Shown here: piece by piece, positions 12,706 to 22,173 of the stretch | Position numbering within the stretch: the stretch's first letter is position 1 | Layout of the letters: each line of letters starts with the position of its first letter | Assembly (NCBI RefSeq): GCF_014356525.2 | Contig: NC_052518.1 | Coordinates: forward strand, 33,254,017 to 33,318,016 | Reading direction: 5' to 3' | DNA: 64,000 nt | Origin: Nilaparvata lugens | Taxonomy: Eukaryota; Arthropoda; Insecta; Hemiptera; Delphacidae | The notes under the pieces: generated by a model | Database searches by the model: none | Told to the model about the DNA's origin: nothing | Seen by the model: the letters and a program-made list of their open reading frames with translations, nothing else | Made by a program: the position numbers and the translations under genes

Positions 12706-13086
12706 TCAGCTTAACAGCACTAGGAGAAAAACCATAATAATGGATTTTTTTTTCCCTAAAATATGATGCTGCACTGTATCGAAGGCCTTAGAAAAATCAT
12801 ATGATCTGAAGCTTACAGAATTACCTTTCTCCAAATTGTCAATTATCCCATTAACCACATTTATAACAGGAAGGTGAGTACTTCTACCAGGACGAAAACC
12901 AAACTGTTTGTCTGTAAAAATTCCATTGTTCTCAAAATATTCAGACATTTGTTCATGCATGATCATCTCATATGCCTTGGAAAAGATAGGTACAATAGAT
13001 ATAGGTCTAAAATTATTAATATCATTTTTTGAACCTTTTTTGTGCATGGGTAAAACCTTAACGTTTTTACCATTTTGGTAAAAGTA
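12706..13086 (-). pseudogene. LINE ORF2 reverse transcriptase, N-terminal RT part
   Basis: This frame is in phase with the endonuclease ORF upstream, separated only by a TAG at 13089-13087. It reads MHKKGSKNDINNFRPIS, then FGFRPGRST and the RT motif DFSKAFDTVQHHIL, which carries the first catalytic Asp. A run of A bases then shifts the frame; the shifted frame goes on as YYGFSPSAVKLIISYL and joins the downstream piece at 12694. Confidence 0.75.
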
Positions 13087-14664
13087 CTATTTTGGAAAAG
13101 TACTTTTGGTAATTATAAATTCATTAAACAAATGAGCCAATACCTCACAAATATTTACAGCAGCAAGTTTCAAAACCACTGAGTTCAATCCATAAATATC
13201 TAAACACATACTATTATTTAACTTTAAAATCACATCATACATTTTCTCTACTGTTACAGGCCTGAAAGTAAAACTTAAACTAGGTTGCTCAAGTCTACTC
13301 AAATAAAACGTGGTATCATTGACACTTTCAGGAATATTCATGCTGATTTGGGAAACGTGATCAACAAAGAAGTTATTAAAATCTTCAGAAGACATGTCAT
13401 TACTTAATATATTTGCACCACAGTTATGATTGGTTAAACTATTTACAATTTTCCACAGGGATTTACTTTTGTTCAGAGAGCTACTAATTATATTATTGTA
13501 ATAATTGATTCTAGTACTCTTTGTTTCTCTTCTATATGTCTTTCTAAATTCCTTGTAAGCATTCAGAATTTCAGGCATTTCAAAAGTCTTATATAGATTA
13601 TACAGTTGAACACAGTGATCCCTTAATTTTCCTAAATTATTGGTATACCACTTATTAAATTTATTTTGTTTGTATTTCCTAGTTTTCAGCTGAAAAGCAG
13701 AGTTCACAACTGACATGAAAATTTCGAAAATTTTTTTAAATCTGAGATCCACATTCTTTAGGCTATAAACCTCAATCCAATTTATTGAATTCAGCAAGCT
13801 ATGAAGGATTCTTATACTATCATAATTTACTAATCTAAACTTAGAACTATTCACAGTAACCTCATTACAAGTAATCCTGGCCCTATCTGTTAAATTGAAC
13901 TTCAATAACAGAGCGTCGTGATCGGAAAAAAGAGTAGGCTTATGTAGAATTTCAGACGACCATCTACTGCTGTGGATGTCAGTGAATATATTATCTATAC
14001 ACAATCCAATGGAAGTTCCATCTAGACCAGGTCTTGTAACATCCATTATGGTGATACTTAAGCCAAAGCAGTCAAATAAATTAATCAAATCTGCTTTGAA
14101 GCAGTCGTTACCTATAAGATTTACATTGAAATCACCACAGATCACTAGACTATTCCTACTATTAAAGACTACACTCAACACACTATACAAACAATTTAAA
14201 AAACCTCTAAATAAATCAACATTCCTATTATATGGCCTGTAGACTGACAGAATAGTAATATTTTCCTTAATTAATTGAATAGCTGCAACTTCACAAACCA
14301 TCTCAATTGACATATTTTTCACTTGAACAAGTTCCATGTATTCTAAATTTTCACTGACAAATATAGCTGCACCACCTCTACCTTGGTTTGTCCTATAATA
14401 AATAGAAGCATTTTTGTAACCCGGCAAGTTAAAGAAGCTGTGCTCCATTTCTTTCAACGAGTGCTCCGCTATTGCAAGAACTTTAACATCATGTTTATCA
14501 CATAATATTGATAAATAATCAACTTTTTTGCATAACCCCTGAATATTCCAAAAGAAGCAATTTAGTCTGTTTATACTTGTAACATTTCTACCGCCGCTTT
14601 GAGAACTATTGTTACAATAATTGATATTATCAGAATCATTACTTCTTATGTTGTTATTTGTATT
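13087..14664 (-). pseudogene. LINE ORF2, endonuclease domain
   Basis: An APE-type endonuclease that would nick target DNA. The open frame begins near 14664, overlapping the end of ORF1, before any ATG: it contains FFWNIQGL (Asn motif) and LAIAEHSL (metal-binding Glu) upstream of the first Met at 14457. Further on are GRGGAAIF, ICGDFNVNL and the C-terminal SDHDALLL motif, all typical. The linker toward RT includes NKWYTNN and SLWKIVNSL. It ends at a TAG created by a 16-17-bp tandem duplication of an AGTACTTTT-CCAAAAT unit. How ORF2 is initiated (frameshift or re-initiation at the ORF1 stop) cannot be decided here. Confidence 0.75.
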
Positions 14665-15811
14665 TCTGAAAAATCAAGGGATTGAAGAGAGGCTGAAAGT
14701 GGTGGCGCATCAACCTCATTAGACTGTCTTTTCCCAGTTACTGTATTATAAGGAGTAGGGTGGAAAGAAGAGTTTACTTCTTGACCTATAAATGCAGGGA
14801 TCATGACATCAGGAACTGATGTAGGAGATATGAAAGGAATAGGTGTAATAGGGAATGAACCAATGCATCGAATAACGGGAGATTTAGGCACTTCACGGGT
14901 CACAATTACTTGCTCATTCGTGGAAATATCACCTCCATCAATCACCACCAATTTATCACTCCCATTCACAATAGATCTCTCAATCCACATTGCCAAGATT
15001 TTCGCCAGTTGTCTTTTACCTTTTCGATTGAGATGGAGACCATGTCTCGTGAAATGAGATCGCTGAAAGAAGTCGTTGACATCCAAGTAGCTAATCTGTA
15101 GATCCCCCTCATAGCTGCTCACCATTCGAGACAAGTAAGAGTTTGAATACATTATGCCTTGATTGAGATCGGGGTCATCGTACCGATGGGGCACACTGCA
15201 CACCATCATGTTTGTTTTCAGCTTGAGTTGAAGAAAAGTACCTATTCCTTGAGGAAGGGTCAACTGATGCGGTTCATTTCTATGACAGTCATTAGTACCA
15301 CCAAAAATAACAACATAATCGTCCTCAGAGAAATCTCTGACAAAATCAAGTCCATCTTGAATAATGTGCTTAAGTTTAGCTCCTGGCTTGGAGTACACAA
15401 AAACGTCAGAGTCGTCATGTAAATGCTGAAAGCCTTCACATAGTCGCTTACCCTGGCTATCTGATAAAATTGTAATTCTGCTTTTCTTCTTCTTATAAGA
15501 GTTATTCAACACACCCCTTTTCGAGAAACGAGTATTGGGTGATGCGGGTCTATGAACATGCGCCTTAACTAGCGCTCTGTTCGATGCAGATTTATTCGGA
15601 GACGACACATCATCAGAGAGTACAGCAAATCTATTATTCACTTCTAATGCACTTTGGTTCGTCTCAACCACATTGGTTCTAGATTTAATAGTGCATTTCG
15701 GCGTAATGAAATCGTCCCTCCTGGAGTCCACCTCGCCCACGCCAGTGTAATCACTCAGATATCGATTGTTATCATCAACTTGAATAATTCTTATAATTTC
15801 ATCTTTACTTT
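14646..15811 (-). CDS. LINE ORF1, SGNH-esterase-like protein
   Basis: The frame is open from 15808; its first Met is at 15740 (364 residues). A basic, serine-rich N-terminal part is followed by an SGNH/GDSL hydrolase-like domain: ITILSDSQGKRL (nucleophile block I), VVIFGGTNDCHRNE (block III, GxND), SVPHRYDDPDLNQ, and FTRHGLHLNRKGK (catalytic His block V). ORF1 esterases are known from CR1-type LINEs and probably bind lipid or RNP partners. The usual Asp two or three positions before the catalytic His is not present here, which may weaken the triad. The coiled-coil region encoded just upstream (16120-15812) is in another frame, so a single-base frameshift splits ORF1. Confidence 0.7.
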
Positions 15812-16120
15812 TTAATTCCTCCTTTTAGTTACATGAAGCTCTTCTAAGCGAGTCTTTAAAACACGTAATTCCTCCTCAGCTTTCTGTTCATAAAAAAAGT
15901 CTTCGAGAGTTTCCTTTCCTCTGCTTTTTTCAAGTTCCAGCAGTTTGACCAGCTCGTTATTTTCTTTCAACATTACTGCCCTATCATTCTCAAGTTCATG
16001 GTTGTAGGAAATAGTAGAGTCCGATTTATTTAAAACATGAACGATGTCCGGAATTAGATCAGCAATAGCATCGTTAGTAAATTTATCTGCAATACTAGAC
16101 AGAGTTCCTCTGATATTCAC
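15812..16120 (-). pseudogene. LINE ORF1, N-terminal coiled-coil part
   Basis: 102 codons from ATG at 16120, rich in Glu, Lys and Leu with heptad-like spacing (ENNELVKLLELEKSRGKETL, then EEELRVLKTRLEELH). It ends at TAA; the neighbouring frame continues at once with KEELKSKDEIIRIIQ and runs into the esterase ORF. A one-base indel near 15815-15825 therefore separates the coiled coil, probably a trimerisation region, from the rest of ORF1. Confidence 0.65.
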
Positions 16121-16290
16121 GGCTAAGTCTATAACCTACTCATTACAAAGCTCACTGTTAATATTATTGACAAATTTCTAGATATTCACTTAGCTTCATA
16201 GGGCTACAATTATTGGACTGTAATAAAAGTACGTTTTTATATTATATTATATTCTATTATATTAATGAAATACACAATACATAGTGTACC

Positions 16291-16853
16291 ACAGAAGGTG
16301 TAACAGTCGAAGACCATCGATTCTACATGAAATTTTCAACAAAAAATGGCCAGTAAATTTTTTTATATCAACCATAGTTTTCGAGATTTATAATTTTTTC
16401 GATATTTTTTTAAAACGACAATGAGTAGAAAACTATCAGTCGAAATCGAATGCTAAGGATATGGTTGCAAAGAGGGAGAAACTTTCAATAAGCTTCATAA
16501 TTTGTTCCTTTGACGTTTTTGAACTTTCTATGAGCGCACAAAGTTGAAAAAAGTACATTCGTCGAGTACAAAGCAAAATTTCAAACAGTTTGGACTCTCA
16601 TAAAAACGTTAAACAAAGGATCAAATTAGAAGAGTCGTATTACAAACTTCTTCCTCTTTCCAATCATATTCTTGGAATTCGATTTCGACGGATAATTTTC
16701 TAGTCATTGGCGTTCTTTAAAAATATCGAAAAATCTATATATCTTGAAAACTAAGGTCGATATAAACAATTTTTACTGACATTCTTTGTTGCAAATTGCA
16801 CGTAGAATCTATGGTATTCGGTTTTCACTCCTGTCGTGGGACACTCTGGATAT
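16291..16853. repeat. Foldback element, about 560 bp imperfect palindrome
   Basis: The left half (ACAGAAGGTGTAACAGTCGA ... CGATTCTACATGAAATTT) pairs with the complement of the right half (GAGTGTCCCACGACAGGAGT ... TAGATTCTACGTGCAATTT). Matching continues inward past TCGATATTTTT and CGTCGAAATCGAAT-type segments to the centre near 16570. No transposase or target duplication was seen. It is a foldback MITE or a fused inverted pair of a longer repeat. Confidence 0.75.
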
Positions 16854-18600
16854 CTGTAATAAGATGAAGTATCTGAATCACATGTTTTATAAAACCAGTT
16901 GCACCAGGTAAGAATGTATAGCATATCTGTTTAGCATATGCACATGTCCTCTTACCCGACTGTTTGGATGATGTGTGAGGGGGGGGGTTGCATATGATTC
17001 TCATTTGAAGAAAATGTTTAAACCTTGGATTTATCCCAGTAGAACCATTTTCAAGAAATGAATGTCTTAAAACAGACCACTAAGAACAAATTAATCTATA
17101 ATTAGATTCTCCAGAGCCTCAGTAAACAGAAGGCAATTTGATCACAACATACTGTATTGGGAAGCGGTTGGACTCAGTGGTCGCGCTGATAAGCTATCGC
17201 TCAGATAAGTAAAGGATCATGAACCTGCTACTCCCGTTGGAAGGCTGACCACTTGAGCAAACTCCTCTGAATATGATCCACGAGTTGAAAAATCGCTTCA
17301 CGGTAGCTCGGAACCCACCTAAAACTGTAGGTATACTCATCTCTCATTATCATCCGCCTAATTACCCACACACAAGGCTGGGGTTCATGTGGGCATCAGC
17401 ATCACTCTCAGCAATAAAATACCCAAACATCTGTTATTACATAAAATGAATAAAAAATGTGATTATTCTAGTTGATGACTGGGTAAAATATAAATGTTTT
17501 TGCAATGCAAAAGCTGAGTAATCTCATAATGTTACAAAATTTGAGATCATTTTATTGATTATTTATTATTTGTAAGTCTCAACTCATTACTAGGAAACAG
17601 ACTTATTGTCTACGCTAGAAAAGCTCTTAGAATAACTGGAAATTTGAATAATTTTGTATTTAATTTTATCTTATTCCTAGCATTATTTTTTCGCAACTTG
17701 ATGCTTTTTATTTCATCTCAAATTTATAATTATTGGTGGGCATACTCATGAAATAATAAGGAACTGGTCAACTGGTCATTACTCTTGTGAGAAATCTTCT
17801 ATTCCGTCAATTTAGTTATTTTGAATTTGTAAATACTAATCAACGGCTGGGAGTAGATTAGCTATGGTGTGAAAACAGATGTATTCTACATCTACATTAA
17901 AACAGATAGAATTTTATGACTATAATGAGAAAGGCTATGTTAAGTTCATAAAAAATGGAAGGTAACATAAGTCTTTGAAAGATCAAGCCTATCACCGGCA
18001 GGTAGCAAATTCTTTTATCTACTATTCTAGTCAAACCTGAAAATTGAATATTAACTAAAATTAATTCTGGAGTCATACTGAAGTGGTGAAGCTTTAAAAT
18101 TTAATAGATATGAAATTGGGTGTAAGTCAAGACTGTGAGCCCTCATACTTGTCATCAATTTTCTGGTTGCAATCAATTAAGTATATTATTTTGATCACAA
18201 GAAATAGCCGTCAGCCAATCATCATCAATTAAAAAAAATCAATTTTACTACCAACCTCTCATTTTACAAGACTTTTTTTACATCTCTAAATTATTATATT
18301 CACAGTTAAATTTGCTTCAAGTAGGATTAAGCCTGAATGACACTTCAAATCATGCAGGAACATGCATTTATAATGATAAACTTTTGTAATGCTTTTATAA
18401 ATCCAAAATGGCTTTTTAATGTCTTTATTATAAATCCAAAGAATTCTAGTCTTTTACAGGGGTCAGAGCAATCAAAATCAGAAAAAAACTTTCAAATCAT
18501 CAATGAAACAATATTGATTTGAAGTGATCAACACTTTATTTTTATCTTCGATAGAGAAGCCAGGTTGAATTGATTGAATATATAATTCCTATTTCAAAAA
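16854..18600. other. Intron/flank containing one SINE-like unit
   Basis: Apart from the tRNA-like SINE at 17160-17430 and a G9 run near 16979, I see no genes or ordered repeats. Confidence 0.4.
17160..17430 (+). repeat. SINE-like element with tRNA-like head
   Basis: GGACTCAGTGGTCGCGC resembles a tRNA A box (TAGCTCAGTGGTAGAGC type), and a degenerate B box GGATCATGAACC follows about 45 bases later. The body has a moderately GC-rich tail including CACACACAAGGCTGGGGTTC and ends near an AATAAAATAC stretch. Divergence of the B box suggests an old copy. Confidence 0.5.
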
Positions 18601-18621
18601 GAATTGCAGTAATAAATGTAT

Positions 18622-18756
18622 GGCACGGTTGCACAACAGCCGGTTAAATTTAAACCGTGATTTATACCACGAGAAACGATCAGAGAAGCCGTCTTTTCAA
18701 AAACGCCTTACTCTGATTGGTTCTCGTGGAATTAATCACGGTTAAACTGTTCAATT
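18622..18756. mobile_element. MITE with GGTTGCAC-type end and internal palindrome
   Basis: The left end CGGTTGCACAACAGCCGGTT is related to the CGGTTGCACGAAAGCCGGTT copy near 21220. Internally, CCGTGATTTATACCACGAGAA pairs with the complement of TTCTCGTGGAATTAATCACGG. The right end runs directly into an ATTATAGTGAGGTCC terminal-repeat motif of the next element. Confidence 0.6.
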
Positions 18757-19020
18757 ATAGTGAGGTCCTCATTAGGCAGTGGAGAAATATGGGAGAACAA
18801 CGTTGCCAATCCTCTGTCTTGTCAATGCCTTCTAAGGAGTGTAACTGATACCTGTTAAACGATGTAATATCAACTGTTTATTCTCGTTTAAAATAATAAA
18901 TTATATTTTATTAAGCAAGAAATTATATTTCTACATTGTTTAGAAACGATCTGGCAACAGAGCAAAGCGAGAAAGCGATAGCGCTATGTTGGATGATAGA
19001 CGAGTATATAGTAAGGTACA

Positions 19021-21131
19021 CGTTATAATGGCAGTGAAGAAAGATAGGAGAAAAACGTTGCCAAGTCTCTCCATTTTGCCACTGAGTGTAAAGAGCTGTT
19101 ACTCAATTCATCCCATTAAATTTGATCTAATAATAATTATCATTCCCTTGATAAAATAATCAATATAATGTCAAATTAATCAAAAAAATATATTTTTTCA
19201 TAATTTGATTCGAAAATTTTCTCTCATAACTGAGATCAGATTTTTATTTCTATACAAACCTGAAATGGCGGCTAATTTAAAAAGCTGTGATACAACAATC
19301 TGAATTTCATAACAACAGAATTTAGTTATTTGATAGGTATTCTATTCCAATTTATTTTTAAAATAATAGAAGAATAGAAATCCTATTTAAAATGTGTAAT
19401 TTCAATGGAAATAATTCTGAAATAACCTTTCATTATTATTTATACCGGTACGAGTAGGTCTAACCTATACGTGTGGGCTAACTGAAGCATGGATGGTTAG
19501 TTATCAACTTTTAAAATGTCATTTCAGGTATTTTAATTTGTGTTTCTCATACGGTAATGTCTAAGAATTATTTCATTGTTTCAAAAGTACATTTTAAATC
19601 AATTATACGACTTGTGTACTCAAATATTTTGATAGAATGAAGAAAGAAAATAGCAGCTGAGTTGTTTTTTTACATTACAAAGTAAAAATAAAATATTCTG
19701 GCAAACGGACAACATTGCAAAGCGAGAGAGAGAGAGCGCGCGCGCTATCTGTTTTGTTGTATGATAGAAAGGGACAGCAACAGTATTGTCAATCGTACAC
19801 TGCCTTTATAATGTGGACCTCACTATAGTGTACGATTGACAATACTGTTGCTGTCCTTTTCTATCATACAACAAAACAGATAGCACTATCCATTGATATA
19901 TATATATTCTCTATATCAATGGCACTATCTCTCTCTCGCTTTGCAATGTTGTCTATTTGCCAGAATATTTTATATTCACTGTTGCTGTCCTTTACTATCA
20001 TATACCTAACATAACAGATAGCACCATCTCTCTCTCGCTTTGCAATGTTGTCTATTTGCCAGAATATTTTATATTCACTTTTGACAGTGACTGTACAAAA
20101 CTGACCAAACAATTCTCAGCCGCCATTTCTTTCTTCATTCTATCAAAATACTTGAGTACACAAGTCGTAAAGCCTAATTGATTTAAAATGTATTTTTGAA
20201 ACTATGAAATAATTTTAAAACATTACCGTATGAGAAACACAAATTAAAATACCTGAAATGACATTTTTAAAGATGATAACTAACCATCCTGGACTTCATC
20301 CATGCTTCAGTTAGCCTACCCGTATAGGTTAGACCTACTTGTACTGGTAAAAATAATATTGAAAAGTTATTTCAGAATTAATCCATTGAAATAACTTATT
20401 TTTGAATAGGATTTCTATAAGGCTATTCTTTTATTTTTAAAAGAAATTGGAATAGAATACCTACCAAATAACTTAATTTCTGTTGTTTTGAAATTCAGAT
20501 TGTTGTATCACAGCTTTTTAAATCAGCCGCCATTTCAGGTTTGTATAAAAATAAAAATTTGATCTCTGGTATGAAAGCAAATTTTTGAATCAAATTATGA
20601 AAAAGAATCAACAGACTGGCACTACTGCGGGCTACGAAACTCGAGAGAAACAGTACATGAATTCAAGGAGATAAGAAGACCAGCGATAAGCTGGCCGGCG
20701 AATAAAATAAAACTGTTCAGAAATTTAACCTTAAATAATTTTAAACTCACATTTTATACTCCTATTTACCACTTTTTAAAAAATCCAGTCCATTCATCCG
20801 ACAGACGAGCTCCATCTTTACATGACGCACTATTCAAATTCACGAAAACACTTAGAAAAACCACTAAAAATCAAAAGAAACACAGAGCGTAACAAGACTT
20901 GACCAATCCCGGCAGAATGCTCTGCCTAACTCTATGAAAAAATATTTTTTTCTTGATTAATTTGACATTAAATTAATTATTTTATCAAGGAAATGATAAT
21001 TATTATTAGATTAAATTTAATGGGATGAATTAAGTATAACAGCTGTGTACAGTCAGTGGAAAAATGGAGAGACTTGGCAACGGTTTTCTCCTATCTTTCT
21101 TCACTGCCATTATAACATGGACCTCACTATA
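19021..21131. mobile_element. Palindromic MITE complex, about 2.1 kb
   Basis: The left arm (19021-19660) and right arm (20118-21120) are reverse complements over about 640 aligned bases, for example GGCAGTGAAGAAAGATAGGA at 19030 and its complement at 21090. The centre (19661-20117) holds several copies of a GCAAAGCGAGAGAG unit in both orientations. A terminal-repeat-like sequence, ATAGTGAGGTCCACATTATA ending in GGCAGTG, occurs about five times (near 18757, 19022, 19800, 21104 and 21166). This is a set of nested insertions of one MITE family. The right arm carries a later 328-bp insertion. Confidence 0.75.
20605..20932. mobile_element. 328-bp insertion with 9-bp flanking duplication
   Basis: TATGAAAAA stands on both sides (20596-20604 and 20933-20941) and the insert interrupts the right palindrome arm exactly where the left arm is continuous, so insertion is shown directly. 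The insert is less AT-rich, has no obvious terminal inverted repeats and no long coding frame; a short minus-strand ATG frame begins MELVCRMNG. Its identity is unknown. Confidence 0.65.
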
Positions 21132-21214
21132 TAACAATACAATAATGAAATTGCTAATCAATCACTGCCATTATAATGTGGACCTAACTATAGGCTTTAA
21201 ACTTAAAATTAACG

Positions 21215-21275
21215 GTTAAGACTCGGTTGCACGAAAGCCGGTTGAATTAACCGGGTTTTGTGCAACCGGCACTAA
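21215..21275. repeat. Short GGTTGCAC palindromic MITE relic
   Basis: CGGTTGCACGAAAGCCGGTT is followed shortly by ACCGGGTTTTGTGCAACCGG, forming an inverted repeat with almost no interior. It shares the end motif of the 18622 element. Confidence 0.6.
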
Positions 21276-21542
21276 GGTTAGGTTTTGGCTTTAAATGGCA
21301 ATACTCAAATATTACTATCAAATCTGTTGATAATTTTCTATAATAGAAAAAATAACGAAAAGTTGAAATCTCGTACACTCTTACTTTTGTGTAATATCAC
21401 ACTTTCGAATGACACCCTTTAGCCTTGCCATACCGTACCGGTATAACCTACACAATTTGTAGGTTCTTCATAAAAGAACCTACAGTATCTAAAAGATACT
21501 GTAATGTATCAAAAAAAAAATTGAATTATAAGCCATACATAC

Positions 21543-21649
21543 CCAGATTTAGATGCATCTGTTGCTCTTATAGAATCAATTCTTAATTTTTGTGCAATGT
21601 CCTTCAATTCTTGAACAATTCGTTTTTCGGGTTTATGATACTCGGCCAT
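21543..21649 (-). CDS. Transketolase, alternative first coding exon (distal)
   Basis: Minus-strand ATG at 21649 opens 35 codons plus two bases: MAEYHKPEKRIVQELKDIAQ followed by KLRIDSIRATDASKSG. The MAxYHKP start and the LRIDSIRATDASKSG block are typical of the N-terminus of insect and vertebrate cytosolic transketolases. The exon ends TCT-GG before GTATGT, a consensus donor (21542-21537), at exactly the same codon as the proximal exon 19.3 kb downstream. This is the more canonical N-terminus. Its second exon must lie further left; none was found between the two exons, which favours alternative first exons of one gene. The 5' leader lies between 21650 and the MITE at 21857. Confidence 0.8.
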
Positions 21650-21856
21650 GCTGTAACACCGTCAACAAGTTCACACGAAAAAATAATACAAGACTCAAGT
21701 TTACTATAATAAATTTTGGAATGAATCAAAAAATCTATTCTATAGATCACAGTTCGAACTGGAATGTATTGAATAGATGAAACGGCAGTAAGAACAACTC
21801 TTACATCTACACTACAAGATGATGATGAAGCGAATGGAACGAAATAATAGTATAAG
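21650..21856 (-). promoter_or_regulatory. Putative 5' leader and promoter region of the distal transketolase exon
   Basis: About 207 bp between the exon-1 ATG and the inserted MITE. No clear TATA box is visible, so the start site cannot be placed. Position alone supports the call. Confidence 0.35.
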
Positions 21857-22165
21857 CAGTGTTGCCAGTCCAACATTTCCCAATTACCCCCGCCAGAGCA
21901 AAAAAATTACCCGCATTTCGTCAAAACTACCCTCAACAAACTAAAAAATCCCTACTCAACAAAAAATTCCCTATTCAACCAAGAATTCCCTACTTACTTA
22001 CCACTCCACCTGTCAAAAAACATGAGAAAATATGAAATATAATTTTCTTGTGGAAGATTATAAAGGTAACAATAAAAAACAAATTGATATTTCCATTTCC
22101 AATCAACCGTTTTTTACCCTCCATCTGTCATTAACCACAGCATTACCCGCTTTTTGGCAACACTG
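21857..22165. mobile_element. hAT-like non-autonomous element (MITE), 309 bp
   Basis: The ends are CAGTGTTGCCA and its complement TGGCAACACTG, flanked on both sides by the exact 8-bp duplication AGTATAAG (21849-21856 and 22166-22173). CAGTG-type termini with 8-bp duplications are characteristic of hAT transposons. It has no transposase. It lies about 210 bp upstream of the distal transketolase ATG, so it may sit in or beside the promoter. Confidence 0.85.
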
Positions 22166-22173
22166 AGTATAAG

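Larger units (their letters stand above)
12040..16200 (-). mobile_element. Non-LTR retrotransposon (LINE), nearly full length, internally deleted
   Basis: In transcription order: coiled-coil plus esterase ORF1 (16120-14646), apurinic-type endonuclease and partial reverse transcriptase ORF2 (14660-12706), then a C-terminal tail (12694-12256) and a 3' region ending near 12040 with a CAACAATGAATTGATTTG-like tail. The element at 25.9-27.0 kb has a similar tail and a similar C-terminal block, so the two probably belong to one family. An esterase-bearing ORF1 suggests the CR1/L2 group (inference). The copy is dead: frameshifts, one stop from a small duplication, and loss of the RT catalytic motif. 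The exact 5' end is uncertain. Confidence 0.75.
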
